DNA of 64,000 bases, from assembly GCA_903902915.1 (NCBI GenBank), contig CAIUWR010000083.1, forward strand, positions 62,001 through 126,000. The letters run 5' to 3'. The DNA is from an uncultured Hyphomicrobiales bacterium (lineage in GTDB: Bacteria; Pseudomonadota; Alphaproteobacteria; Rhizobiales; Beijerinckiaceae). The notes under the pieces were generated by a model, which worked only from the letters and a program-made list of their open reading frames with translations, had not been told where the DNA came from and searched no databases. Both the position numbers and the translations under genes were made by a program. Shown here piece by piece: positions 1 to 10,705 of this stretch (within the stretch, counting starts at the first letter, position 1; each line of letters begins with the position of its first letter).

Positions 1-1
1 G

Positions 2-856
2 TCACCTGATTGCGCTCCCCAGCAGCGCTAGCAGCAGGCGTAATCGGTTTCTCCTTATTTTTGTTCGTGGCGCGTCGAATCCGCGCGCCATCATTGCGTC
101 GAGCATGTGCTCATAGATATCCGCCATCAGGATGGGTGCGCGTACCTCTGTGCGCGGTCTTTGCTGCATGATCGTTCGTGCAGCGTTGAAATGCTGTCGG
201 GTGAGTTGGACGAGTGGTTCGCAGGCAAGCGTCAGATCAAGATCAGCGATTTGCGCAGGGTCGAGTTGGATAGGGAAACATGCATGTCGAAGCATTTCCT
301 GTGGCAGATAGATGCGCCCCATTGCGGCGTCTTCGTCTATGTCGCGAAGGATATTGGTGAGTTGAAGGGCGCGGCCCAGATGGTGAGCGAGGTCGATCCC
401 TGCTTGCAGCGGGATACCGAAGATAGGTGAGGTCAAGCGCCCCACGGCGCTCGCCACGCGGTCGCAGTAGAGGTCCAGTGTGGTGAGGCTCGGCGCCCGG
501 ATGTCGCTTTGGACATCCATGATCATGCCGTCGATCACATCATGAAAATTTTGTTGATCAAGTTTCCAGTTTTGAATTGGTCCCGCCAGCCATTGGAGTT
601 TTGGAGCGGCTTTTTCCCGATATAAATCGTCAATTTGGTCACGCCATGCCTCCAGCGCTTCCATGCGGGGAGCTCGCTGGGCGCGCCAATCGTCGGCGAT
701 GTCGTCGACGATGCGGCAAAATGCATAGACCGCAATGACGCCTTCGCGCCGATGTGGGGGCAAGATTCGCATCGCATTGTAAAACGAGCTGGTCGCGGCG
801 AGTTTTGGAAGCGCTTCGCCCGGCGCGTGGATGCCTGCATCATACGCCAACGTCAT
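2..856 (-). CDS. hpnD: Presqualene diphosphate synthase HpnD
   Basis: Condenses two farnesyl diphosphates to presqualene diphosphate, the first step of the three-enzyme bacterial route to squalene for hopanoids. The 284-residue protein has both aspartate-rich motifs of the trans-isoprenyl synthase fold: VDDIADD near residue 50, and a second motif, NILRDIDEDAAMGRIYLP, in the C-terminal half. I start at the ATG at 856 because the longer reading frame upstream is only the overlap with hpnC and is proline/serine-rich without similarity. The start overlaps the end of hpnC by 17 bases, so the two are cotranscribed and probably translationally coupled. The stop lies at the left edge of the window; hpnE, the oxidase usually next, would be outside. 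Confidence 0.93.
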   Translation of the reverse strand: MTLAYDAGIHAPGEALPKLAATSSFYNAMRILPPHRREGVIAVYAFCRIVDDIADDWRAQRAPRMEALEAWRDQIDDLYREKAAPKLQWLAGPIQNWKLDQQNFHDVIDGMIMDVQSDIRAPSLTTLDLYCDRVASAVGRLTSPIFGIPLQAGIDLAHHLGRALQLTNILRDIDEDAAMGRIYLPQEMLRHACFPIQLDPAQIADLDLTLACEPLVQLTRQHFNAARTIMQQRPRTEVRAPILMADIYEHMLDAMMARGFDAPRTKIRRNRLRLLLALLGSAIR

Positions 857-1715
857 CGGCGTTCCTCTCGCTGGGGGTTGTGGCGCGCTGGCGCTGCTCG
901 CGCAGCAAGGTGGCGAAGGCGATGTAGAGGGCTTCGGCTTTGCCCGTTCGGCCGCCTCCCTGAAGCGGATCTTCAACGCGCAGCTTTTTCACGTTGTTTC
1001 GCGCGAGCGCGATGATGACGGCGATTTCTCGGGCCAGTCGAGCGTCCTTCACTTGCGCCGAAAGGTGTTCGCCGACGTCCAGAAGCTGTCCGGCTTGCGC
1101 GGCGAGGGTCGTGATGGCGGCGCGGATTCGATCGCTCGCCTGTCGGGCGCCAAGATCCTCGACTGACGCCGCGTTTTTCACCAGCAAGCTGATCGGAATA
1201 TAGACGCGGTTCAGCTGCTGGTAATCCTGCCCGCAGTCTTGCAAATGATTGATGATCTGCAATGCGGCGCAGATATTGTCCGATGCTCGCCATGTCGTGC
1301 GCGCTTCGCCATGCAGATCGAGGACAAAGCGGCCGACGGGCATGGCTGAATTGGCGCAATAGTCCATCAGTTCGCGCCAATTTAAATATCGCTTGACCGT
1401 TATGTCCTGGCGAAACGCCTTCAGTAAGGCGCGGGGATGTTCATCGCTCAAACCGCGTGCGGCGAGCGTCGCCTTGAGCGCGACGGATACGGCGTCTTGT
1501 GTGGTTGTTCCGTCGAGACCTGCTTCCAGCCTGTCGAGACGTTCAAGTTTCGCTTTTGGGGTGAGCGCGGGGCTGTCGGCGATGTCATCCGCCAAACGGG
1601 CGAAATTGTAGAACGCCAGGATTGGTTGGCGATGCTGCGGCGCCAGCAGCAGAGAGGCCACGGGGAAGTTTTCGTTTTTATGCGTTTTTCCCGGGCGTCG
1701 ATCAGCAAAGCGCAT
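840..1715 (-). CDS. hpnC: Hydroxysqualene synthase HpnC
   Basis: Converts presqualene diphosphate to hydroxysqualene, the second step of the HpnCDE route. The 291-residue squalene/phytoene synthase family protein shows ENFPVASLLLAP near the N terminus, the first aspartate motif LADDIADS, and the second motif INHLQDCGQDYQQLNRVYIP. The ATG at 1715 is preferred because GGAG lies about 10 bases upstream; the frame could extend to a TTG at 1745. It is the promoter-proximal gene of the pair with hpnD. The 210 bases upstream (1746-1957) separate it from the end of the next minus-strand gene and should hold its promoter, but I see no convincing -35/-10 pair. Confidence 0.93.
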   Translation of the reverse strand: MRFADRRPGKTHKNENFPVASLLLAPQHRQPILAFYNFARLADDIADSPALTPKAKLERLDRLEAGLDGTTTQDAVSVALKATLAARGLSDEHPRALLKAFRQDITVKRYLNWRELMDYCANSAMPVGRFVLDLHGEARTTWRASDNICAALQIINHLQDCGQDYQQLNRVYIPISLLVKNAASVEDLGARQASDRIRAAITTLAAQAGQLLDVGEHLSAQVKDARLAREIAVIIALARNNVKKLRVEDPLQGGGRTGKAEALYIAFATLLREQRQRATTPSERNADDVGV

Positions 1716-1957
1716 GTCACCGCGCTCCCGCGCCGGGCGAAGCAAAGGCGGATGTTGGATGCATTCGCAGTGGGTCGCCCATAGGCATGGTTGGAAGCTC
1801 CGGCTGCGTTTTGTCGCAGTCGAAGCATCAAGCGTTGAATGGCTTTGCTGGTTCCCGTTTCAGGTTCGGCTAAGTGGTTTTTTGTATGCGCGTTTGTCTA
1901 GCCGGCTTGCGCGGGCGCTCGTAATTGCGCCGCGCGTGGTGGGCGCGTCAGCGAAGC

Positions 1958-2854
1958 TTACGGATAGCCTGGCATGGTTCCATCGCGGCCAGACCCGAAG
2001 CCCCAATAGTTTCGAAGGGTTTCCGGGCCATGCTGTTTGGGACGCAGCGGTAGTTCCTGATGCCATGGTCGGGGGTCGAAATAACCCAGCGTCTCGTCCT
2101 TCATCTGATCCATCTCGGTGTAAAGCTCAACGCGCACGCCATCGTGGTTGCGGTGATAGGCCGCGATATTGTGGCCAATGATGTGCCGACCGGGGCCCCA
2201 GACCAGCAGCAGCTTGTTCTTGGCGAGGTAGTCGCAGGCCCGGTGGATCTCGGGCCAATCCTTCACCTCGAAGGCGATATGGTGCAGCTGGGGCTTGGGA
2301 TCATTGACCAGATTGATGGTGTGATGATCCGAATTGCAGCGCAGGAAGCAGAAGAAGTCGCCGCGAATGTCGGAGAGGCGGAAGCCGAGCACGTCCTGAT
2401 AGAATTTCATCACGGGCAGGATGTCGAGGCAGCGATAGGCCACATGGCCGAGCTTCAGCGGCATGACGCCATAGGGCTTGCCATTGTCAGGCGCGAATTC
2501 ATATTCGGCATAGATGTCGATGTCAGTTCCCTTGTTGTCCTTGAAGGTGATGGAATCGCGCACGCCGGGCGTGATCTCGCTGCGTCTTGTGGCGTTCACG
2601 CCATGTTCGGAGAGTTGCTTGATGCAGTCGTTGAGGTCGGTTCCCGGCGCCACCTGAAAGGCGAGGCGCGCGAGGCCCGCCTCTTCGCCTTTGACCAGCG
2701 CGATCGCCTCTAACCCCACCTTGGTGGCGAGCACTGCGCTGTTCTTATCGCGCGCTACGACGTTGAGGCCGATCACCTCGTTGTAATATTCGATGGCGCG
2801 ATCAAGGTTTGGCGTGGTCAGCGTGGCGTGGCCGACGCGGCGGACTTGTATCAT
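1958..2854 (-). CDS. Type I extradiol dioxygenase-like VOC protein
   Basis: A 298-residue protein with two vicinal-oxygen-chelate modules, the architecture of catechol 2,3-dioxygenase and 2,3-dihydroxybiphenyl 1,2-dioxygenase. The N-terminal module starts VGHATLTTPNLDRAIEYYN. The C-terminal module has the expected iron ligands: His in KLGHVAYR, His in LHHIAFEV and Glu in RVELYTEMD. The ATG at 2854 is preceded by AAGGAG; the longer open frame upstream overlaps the binding-protein gene and is spurious. It lies 23 bases after that gene and is probably cotranscribed with it, which hints at use of an imported aromatic compound. The substrate cannot be told from sequence. Some proteins of this architecture are not ring-cleaving, so catalytic activity is inferred from the ligand set. 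Confidence 0.82.
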   Translation of the reverse strand: MIQVRRVGHATLTTPNLDRAIEYYNEVIGLNVVARDKNSAVLATKVGLEAIALVKGEEAGLARLAFQVAPGTDLNDCIKQLSEHGVNATRRSEITPGVRDSITFKDNKGTDIDIYAEYEFAPDNGKPYGVMPLKLGHVAYRCLDILPVMKFYQDVLGFRLSDIRGDFFCFLRCNSDHHTINLVNDPKPQLHHIAFEVKDWPEIHRACDYLAKNKLLLVWGPGRHIIGHNIAAYHRNHDGVRVELYTEMDQMKDETLGYFDPRPWHQELPLRPKQHGPETLRNYWGFGSGRDGTMPGYP

Positions 2855-2877
2855 GGGTGCTCCTTTTGTTGTCGGGC

Positions 2878-3897
2878 TCAGCGCCCGCGCAGATAGTCTT
2901 GATAGCGTTTTTGCCAAAGTTTTTCTTCTTCGGGCGAGAAATCCAGCGTCAGGATTTCCGCATCGCCCATCTTGCTCAAGGCGTTTGGCGGGGTGGGCGT
3001 CACATCCTTGCGCAGGGGCAAGCGGCCAAAGCGCGACACCGCTGTCTGGCCCTCCTTGCTCAGGAGAAAGTTTGCGGCGAGCCGTGCGGCTTGGGAGTGG
3101 GGCGCCTTGGGGTTCAGCGCCATTTGGCCCAGCAAGATGGTCGCGGGCGTCTGGCCCCAATAGTCGGTGGGCGCGCCGGTCATTTTGAGGTTATTGACGA
3201 GGTTGACGTAATTGTTGACCGTCACGGCATATTCGCCAGCCGCTACCGCGCGGGCGAGGGCCAGATGCCCGTCTATGGGCGTTGGTTTGAACTGCGTGAA
3301 GAATTGCGTGAGCAGCTTCCCACCCTTTTCCTCGCCATAGTGGTCGATGATGGATTTCGTCCACGGAAATTCCAGCGCGTCGATTCCGACTTTGCCGATC
3401 CATTCGGTGTGGGTCAGAAACGCTTCGAAATCGGCAGGCGGCCTGTCGAGTTTCACAAGGTTGGTATTATAGGCGGGCGCATTGTAATTGGCGTAGATTC
3501 CATACCAGCGGCGGTCGGCGTCGCGCATTTGCGTGGGGACGGCGGCGGATTCTGGCACATCGAACTGCGCGCGCAGGGCCGGGGGCAGACGGGTGACGGA
3601 GGTCGTCACCAGAATGTCCCAGCCTTGTTGTCCGCTGCGCGCCTCGATCTGGATTTTTGACGTGAGCGCCGCATCGTTGGCGCGGGTATAGTTGACCTTG
3701 ACGCCCGTCTCTTTTTCGAACGCCTGCCACAGCGGCAGGCCTTCCTGCTCGTTGACGGAGGAATAGACGTTCAGCGCCCCTTCGGCCTTCGCTCCCTCGA
3801 TGAGATCAGGCAGAATCCATGAGGGCGCAGCGGTCTGGGCCGGAGCGTTGGTGGCGGCAAGCGCCATTGCGAGCGCTCCTGCTATTTGGCGGATCAT
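2878..3897 (-). CDS. Periplasmic solute-binding protein (iron/2-aminoethylphosphonate-type family), copy 2
   Basis: A 339-residue secreted binding protein of the extracellular family 1 type related to Fe(3+) transporters. It has a short signal peptide ending near APAQTAAP and then EGALNVYSSVNEQEGLPLW, the usual beginning of this fold. The ATG at 3897 has a strong GGAGG 5-9 bases upstream. It is clearly a paralogue of the next gene upstream: NEQEGLPLW, NAPAYNTN and AARLAANFLLS occur in both at matching places. No permease or ATPase gene is nearby, so any transporter partner is encoded elsewhere. Its pairing with the VOC protein downstream suggests an organic ligand rather than iron, but this is inference. 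Confidence 0.85.
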   Translation of the reverse strand: MIRQIAGALAMALAATNAPAQTAAPSWILPDLIEGAKAEGALNVYSSVNEQEGLPLWQAFEKETGVKVNYTRANDAALTSKIQIEARSGQQGWDILVTTSVTRLPPALRAQFDVPESAAVPTQMRDADRRWYGIYANYNAPAYNTNLVKLDRPPADFEAFLTHTEWIGKVGIDALEFPWTKSIIDHYGEEKGGKLLTQFFTQFKPTPIDGHLALARAVAAGEYAVTVNNYVNLVNNLKMTGAPTDYWGQTPATILLGQMALNPKAPHSQAARLAANFLLSKEGQTAVSRFGRLPLRKDVTPTPPNALSKMGDAEILTLDFSPEEEKLWQKRYQDYLRGR

Positions 3898-3930
3898 GCG
3901 GCCTCCGTTCGCCTGCGTCTCTGGCGTCGC

Positions 3931-4956
3931 CTATTTTTTGCGGAAAAGGTCTTGAAACGTCTTCTGCCACTTTCTCTCGTCGTCCGTCGTAAAGACGACC
4001 GGGACTATCTTGCGGGCGCCAAGTTTGGTGATGGCGTCAGGCGGGTTGGGGGTCACGTCGGCTCGCACGGGAATGCGGCCAGCCTGTTTGGAGAAGTCCT
4101 GCGCCTCGCGGCTCAGCAGAAAATTCGCCGCCAGCCTGGCGGCGTTGGGGTGGGGCGCTTGTGCGCTCACCGCCACGGCGCCGAAAAATAGCGGGATGGG
4201 GTCAATGCCGAATGTGTCGGTGGGCGCTCCCGAAAGTTTCATGTTCGAGGTGAGCGACACATAATTGGTCAGCGCATACTGGTATTCGCCCGAAGCGACG
4301 GCGCGCGCCAACTGCAAATGGCCGTCAATGAGGACGGGGTCGAGGTTCTCGACGATGTTGGCGACGAGCTTGCGTCCGCGTTCTTCGCCATAGGACTGAA
4401 AGATGGCGCTCAGCCATTGGCTGTCGGCGGCGTCGATCGCAACACGACCTTTCAGATCCTTGCGTGCGGCGAAGTCCTCCAGGCCCTTTGGCAGATCGGC
4501 GGGCTGGACCGCGTTCGTATTGTAGGCCGGGGCGTTGTAATGGGCGTAGACCCCATGCCATCGCTTATCCTTGCCCCGGGCCTCTGGCATGATGGCTGCG
4601 GCCTCGGGCAGGTCCACAGGGGCCACCGCCTCAATGGGGATCTTCACGGCCGCCGTGCTCACGGTGATGTCCCAGGAGCGCTGCTTCGCGCGCGCTTCGA
4701 TGGAGATCCGCGAGAGAAGCTGGGTGTCAGAGGCGCGCACATAAGAGACGGGGACGCCGGTCGCCGCCTCGAACAGTTTCCACAATGGCAGGCCTTCCTG
4801 CTCGTTCATGGAGGAATAGACGGTGAGGGAGCCTTCGGCCTTGGCGGCGGCGGCGAGGTCCGGCGTCAGCCACGATTGCGTCTGCGCCACGGCGAGGGTG
4901 GGCGTCCAGAGCAGGCAAAGGGCCGGGCAGACGGCGCGCCAAGCAGAAAGTTTCAA
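3931..4956 (-). CDS. Periplasmic solute-binding protein, copy 1 (TTG start)
   Basis: A 341-residue paralogue of the downstream binding protein and first gene of the three-gene set. The signal peptide (ALCLLWTPTLAVAQ) is followed by EGSLTVYSSMNEQEGLPLW. The only start that fits the signal peptide is TTG at 4956, with GGAGG 7 bases upstream; there is no ATG in a sensible place. The open frame extends much further upstream (to about 5451), but that part lies antisense to the FMN reductase gene and is not coding. Thirty-three bases separate it from copy 2. The promoter should lie in the divergent interval 4957-5073. Confidence 0.85.
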   Translation of the reverse strand: MKLSAWRAVCPALCLLWTPTLAVAQTQSWLTPDLAAAAKAEGSLTVYSSMNEQEGLPLWKLFEAATGVPVSYVRASDTQLLSRISIEARAKQRSWDITVSTAAVKIPIEAVAPVDLPEAAAIMPEARGKDKRWHGVYAHYNAPAYNTNAVQPADLPKGLEDFAARKDLKGRVAIDAADSQWLSAIFQSYGEERGRKLVANIVENLDPVLIDGHLQLARAVASGEYQYALTNYVSLTSNMKLSGAPTDTFGIDPIPLFFGAVAVSAQAPHPNAARLAANFLLSREAQDFSKQAGRIPVRADVTPNPPDAITKLGARKIVPVVFTTDDERKWQKTFQDLFRKK

Positions 4957-5073
4957 GGTCGTTCCTCCATTTTGGGAGGACTGTATGCGCGCCGCGCCCG
5001 GCGGGCAACCCGGCTGGACCTTCGCGGATGGAGACCCTATAGGTCGCCGATCAACTCGGGGAGGGAGATCAAG

Positions 5074-5643
5074 ATGTTCAAGCTTTTGGGGCTCGCCGGC
5101 AGCATTCGCCGCGCTTCCGTGTCCAAGGCGATTCTGCGCACGCTGGCCGAGAAGGCGCCTGCGGATGTGGATGTCTCGATCTTCGATCTGGGCGACATCC
5201 CGATGTTCAATCAGGATCTGGAGGCCGATTTGCCCGCCAGCGTGCGGGCGCTGCGCGAGGCGGTGGCGGCTTGCGACGGCCTGATTGTGGTCTCGCCAGA
5301 ATATAACCACGGCATGTCGGGCGTCATCAAGAACGCCATCGACTGGGTGTCGCGGCCAGGCTACGCTTCGGTGCTGGTCGACAAGGGCGTGGCGGTCATC
5401 ACCACCTCCGAGAGCCCGCTGGGCGGCGCGCGCGCCCAGGGCGATCTCCACAAGATGTTCCTCTCTTGCCTGTCGCGCATCGCGCCGGGTCGGGAGGTCT
5501 CTATCGGCGGCACCCAGAAAAGCGTCGTCGATGGCAAGTTGGTGGACGAGACCCAGATCCGCCGGGCCATGACGCTCATTGACGCCATGCTCGACGAGAT
5601 CTGTCTGGTGCAGGGCCGTGCCAGGCGTTCGAAGGCGGGCTAG
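5074..5643 (+). CDS. NADPH-dependent FMN reductase (quinone/chromate reductase family)
   Basis: A 189-residue flavodoxin-fold oxidoreductase of the YieF/ChrR-like family, which uses FMN and NAD(P)H to reduce quinones, azo dyes or chromate. The phosphate-binding loop LAGSIRRASVSKAI begins at residue 6, and the family signature SPEYNHGMSGVIKNAIDW is intact. The ATG at 5074 follows GGGAGGGAG. The gene diverges from the binding-protein operon. Its TAG stop at 5641-5643 is made of the TA flank plus the first base of repeat element A, so the present C terminus (RARRSKAG) may have been set by insertion of that element. The physiological substrate is unknown. Confidence 0.88.
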   Translation: MFKLLGLAGSIRRASVSKAILRTLAEKAPADVDVSIFDLGDIPMFNQDLEADLPASVRALREAVAACDGLIVVSPEYNHGMSGVIKNAIDWVSRPGYASVLVDKGVAVITTSESPLGGARAQGDLHKMFLSCLSRIAPGREVSIGGTQKSVVDGKLVDETQIRRAMTLIDAMLDEICLVQGRARRSKAG

Positions 5644-5854
5644 AGCGGTATCCGATCAATTTGCATGGAACACGGGAGGGGCGACGTCTCGTCGCCCTCA
5701 CCACCGGGAGGGACGACGTCCTCGTCGTCCCCATGACAACGGGCGGGAGCTCGACCATTGGTGGGGAACCAGGGCGACGGGACGTCGCCCTGCCCGATGT
5801 GGACGACGGGACGTCGTCCCTCCCGGGTTCGGTACACCATGATCGGATGCCGCT

Positions 5855-5855
<1 letters not shown>
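5643..5855. mobile_element. TA-flanked hairpin-rich repeat element, copy A (MITE-like)
   Basis: A non-coding element of 213 bases with imperfect terminal inverted repeats: GAGCGGTATCCGATCA on the left, and the complement of GAGCGGCATCCGATCA on the right. A TA dinucleotide flanks both ends (5641-5642 and 5856-5857), as for a TA target duplication. Inside are four short hairpins with stems at about 5679-5697, 5711-5730, 5771-5791 and 5801-5819. They alternate between GGGCGAC-type and GGACGAC-type arms. Copy B at 21261-21404 shares both ends in inverted orientation but has only two hairpins. No open frame in it resembles a protein. It lies between the convergent FMN reductase and hemB genes and could also act as a two-way terminator. 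Confidence 0.8.
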
Positions 5856-8044
<2,189 letters not shown>

Positions 8045-8048
8045 CGGC

Positions 8049-9272
8049 TCAAATCAGCTTGTCGCGGTTGCGCAGCGCTGGGAAGAGCCTCGACCAGAAG
8101 ACGGCGATGGCGATCGAGCCGACGCCGCCCAGAACCACGGCGGCCACCGGTCCGGTCAGGGCCGCCAGAGCGCCTGATTCAAAGGCGCCCAACTCGTTCG
8201 AAGCGCCGATGAAGATCGTGTTCACCGCAGAGACCCGGCCGCGCATGGCGTCCGGGGTCTCCAGCTGAACAAGGGTCTGGCGGATCTGCACGCTCACCAT
8301 GTCCGCGACGCCCGCGATGATGAGGAAGAACCCCGCCACAAAAATGTTCGTCGAAAGCCCGAAGCCGATGGTCGCCAGACCGAAAAGGGCGACGGCGCCG
8401 AACATCTTGTAGCCGCAGCGGCGTCCGACCCCTGTGCGGGCGATGGTCAGGGTGCAAGCCAGGGCTCCTACGGCGGGCATGCAGGAGAGGATGCCCAAAC
8501 CCTGCGCATCGGTATGGAAAATGTCCTTCGCATAGGCGGGCAGCAGCGAGGTGGCGCCGCCCAGCAGCACCGCGAAGAGATCAACCGAGATGGAGCCCAG
8601 AATTGCGGGCTTTTGCCAGATGAAGCGCCAGCCGGCCGTCAGGGTGGTCCAGGTCACAGGCTCGCGCGGCGCGGCAGCCAGGCGCGGCTTGATGGCGGCG
8701 ATCTGGGCGAGGCAGCCAAGATAAAACATGGTGGTGACGCTGAAGACCAGCTCCGGCCCGACCGTATAGGCGAGACCGGCGATGGCGGGGCCTGTGATCG
8801 AGGCGATTTGCCAGCTGGAGGAATTCCACGCCAAAGCGCTGGAGAAGGCCTCGCGCGGCACGATCATCGGGAGCAGAGCCTGGCTCGCCGGATTGGCGAA
8901 GGCGCGCGCTGTGCCAAAGAGCAGGATCAGGCCATAGACGATGTTCATGTCGATCATAGGCGTCAAAGCGCACCAGATCAGCCCCGCCGAGGCAAGCGTA
9001 TTGCCGCCATAGCAGGCCATCAGCACCTTGCGGCGATCATATCGGTCCGCCACATGGCCGACCGCCAGCATGAAGACCACATTGGGGAGGAAGGCGAAAA
9101 GCCCGACCAGGCCCAGCGCCCAGACGCTGTTCGTGCGCGTATAGACCATCCAGCCGAGACCGACGTCGATCATCATGGCGCAGAGTGAGGAGAGAAAGCG
9201 AGATCCGAAGAAAAAACGAAAATCACGGGATCGGAAGGCGAGCCAGCCGTCGCCTTTTTGAGAGTCGGACAT
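8049..9272 (-). CDS. MFS transporter (EntS/MFS_3-like)
   Basis: A 407-residue major facilitator superfamily protein with about 12 hydrophobic segments. It has the loop 2-3 signature GHVADRYDRRKVL near residue 73 and a second conserved loop, PDAMRGRVSAVNT, near residue 335. The N-terminal pattern FRFFFGSRFLSSLCAMM matches the MFS_3 group that includes the enterobactin exporter EntS, so export of a small molecule is likely. The substrate is not known, and no siderophore synthesis genes occur in the window. It is transcribed divergently from the small gene at 9413. Confidence 0.85.
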   Translation of the reverse strand: MSDSQKGDGWLAFRSRDFRFFFGSRFLSSLCAMMIDVGLGWMVYTRTNSVWALGLVGLFAFLPNVVFMLAVGHVADRYDRRKVLMACYGGNTLASAGLIWCALTPMIDMNIVYGLILLFGTARAFANPASQALLPMIVPREAFSSALAWNSSSWQIASITGPAIAGLAYTVGPELVFSVTTMFYLGCLAQIAAIKPRLAAAPREPVTWTTLTAGWRFIWQKPAILGSISVDLFAVLLGGATSLLPAYAKDIFHTDAQGLGILSCMPAVGALACTLTIARTGVGRRCGYKMFGAVALFGLATIGFGLSTNIFVAGFFLIIAGVADMVSVQIRQTLVQLETPDAMRGRVSAVNTIFIGASNELGAFESGALAALTGPVAAVVLGGVGSIAIAVFWSRLFPALRNRDKLI

Positions 9273-9412
9273 TGGATTATGAGGTTTCCGTGGGAAGGAT
9301 GTTGGCCGCTATAGATGGGGGGCGCGGGCTACATGTCAAATGGTCAAGGCCGCGCCGGGCTCGCGCAGGGGGGCGTGACGCTCTATAACCTTCCCAAAGC
9401 AGGGGATATCGC

Positions 9413-9676
9413 ATGACGACCGACGCAGAACGCATCGCCACTCTCGAGGCCCGCGTGGAGGCCCTGAGCGCCACCATCAAGACCGTGCTGACCACGCTGG
9501 TGCTGCGCGGCACGCTGACCAAACCCGCCGTAGACGCGATCCTGCGCGAGGCGGAAAGCCTGTTTCCGGCGACGCCGCAAGCGCGCGCACAAATCCAGAC
9601 CGTGCGCGACGATCTGCCTGGAGTGATGCGCGCCGCCATGGGCCCGGAATCGGACCCGGATGATCACGGGCATTAA
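9413..9676 (+). CDS. Small conserved-type hypothetical protein
   Basis: An 87-residue acidic protein I do not recognise. Residues 5-30 (RIATLEARVEALSATIKTVL) form a short predicted coiled coil, and the tail is Asp/His-rich (ESDPDDHGH). There is no signal peptide or membrane segment. Start choice is the only ATG; no strong ribosome site is visible (GGGGATATCGC upstream is weak). It ends 7 bases before the convergent hydrolase gene. Coding status is supported by codon composition like its neighbours and by position in an otherwise empty gap, not by a family match. Confidence 0.6.
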   Translation: MTTDAERIATLEARVEALSATIKTVLTTLVLRGTLTKPAVDAILREAESLFPATPQARAQIQTVRDDLPGVMRAAMGPESDPDDHGH

Positions 9677-9683
9677 GCGGGGC

Positions 9684-10643
9684 TCACAGCGTCCCTGCAA
9701 GCGCCGTCAGCGCTTCAGGCTTGTAGACCACGCCCATATGGTCGACGCCGGGAATGAGGCGCACATCCACGCCCAGCGGCGCGAGTTCGCGGTGATAGGC
9801 TTGCGCGTCCATCAATTCGTCATCCGCGCCTGACAAGACGGCGATGCGGTCGCGGTTTTGTTCGAAGGCCTTTTTCCAGTCATCGGGCGCGGCGTAGTTT
9901 GTCATCAGGCGCCACGAATATTGAGCCGTGAGCATCATTTTCGTTCGGGGCGTCACGGCGAAGGCGAGGGTCGGCATGCCCTGCGGCCAGTCGATCCCCA
10001 ATCGGCCGAGCAACTGAATCGCAATGATGCGCGGGATATCCGGCGCGGCCCAGCGGTTGGCGTCGGTCACGGGCCGGTTTGTCGGCGCCGAATAGCCCAG
10101 ATAGGGCGCCAGTAGCACGAAGCGGTCGAACAAGGCGCCGCTGGGCCCCGCCGCGATGCGCAAGACAAAGCCGCCGCCGGAGGAATGGCCGATCATGGAA
10201 AAGCTGGCGGCGGCAAAGCTCTTGCGCAGCTCGCCCAGGAGATCTGCCACATCGTCGTCGATCTGGCCCATATAGGCGATGTCGCCGCGCGTTCCCGAGG
10301 CGCCGTGGCCGCGCATATCCATGTTCACCGCAGTGACGCCCGCCTGCGCGAGCGAGAGGCCGACCTGATTCAGGGCGATGGATTGCGCGGAGGAGCCATG
10401 AGCGAGCAGCGCCACCTTGTCGCGCGCTCCATTGGCCGCCGGATAGAGCCGGTAAGCGAGCCAGGTTCCATCGCGCGTCTGAAAGCGGGAGAGGGGAGGC
10501 GCGTCGTCGGCGCTGATCCGCTGCGCGCTTTCAGAGACCGAGGACAGCAGGGGCGGGGCGCTGAGCGGGGCCGCCAGCATCAGCGCTAGAGCGCTGGCGA
10601 GGGCGCCGATCAGCGCGAAAATGAGCATCAGGGCGAAAAGCAT
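9684..10643 (-). CDS. Membrane-anchored alpha/beta hydrolase
   Basis: A 319-residue serine hydrolase of the lysophospholipase/monoacylglycerol-lipase type. An N-terminal hydrophobic helix (FALMLIFALIGALASALALM) should anchor it, with the catalytic domain outside. The oxyanion-loop region reads LLAHGSSAQS, the nucleophile elbow is GHSSGG, the acid is probably in LSGADDELMD, and the histidine is in PGVDHMGVV. I use the ATG at 10643, which has GAGG 9 bases upstream; a TTG at 10673 is an alternative. The substrate cannot be predicted. Confidence 0.82.
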   Translation of the reverse strand: MLFALMLIFALIGALASALALMLAAPLSAPPLLSSVSESAQRISADDAPPLSRFQTRDGTWLAYRLYPAANGARDKVALLAHGSSAQSIALNQVGLSLAQAGVTAVNMDMRGHGASGTRGDIAYMGQIDDDVADLLGELRKSFAAASFSMIGHSSGGGFVLRIAAGPSGALFDRFVLLAPYLGYSAPTNRPVTDANRWAAPDIPRIIAIQLLGRLGIDWPQGMPTLAFAVTPRTKMMLTAQYSWRLMTNYAAPDDWKKAFEQNRDRIAVLSGADDELMDAQAYHRELAPLGVDVRLIPGVDHMGVVYKPEALTALAGTL

Positions 10644-10705
10644 ATACGGAAGCCTCGAAAACAGAGCGATCAAGTTCCCGCGATTCTGTTGTCAAGGTCA
10701 AGATT

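Noticed and set aside
107-430. 107-codon plus-strand open frame opposite hpnD
   Set aside because: Antisense to a conserved enzyme gene; no features of its own.
2809-3660. 283-codon plus-strand open frame opposite the second binding protein
   Set aside because: Antisense shadow; the minus-strand gene has a signal peptide, a strong ribosome site and a close paralogue next to it.
5679-5819. Possible CRISPR-like array (repeated GACGAC units)
   Set aside because: Units are adjacent hairpins of differing sequence without regular spacers, and no cas genes are present.
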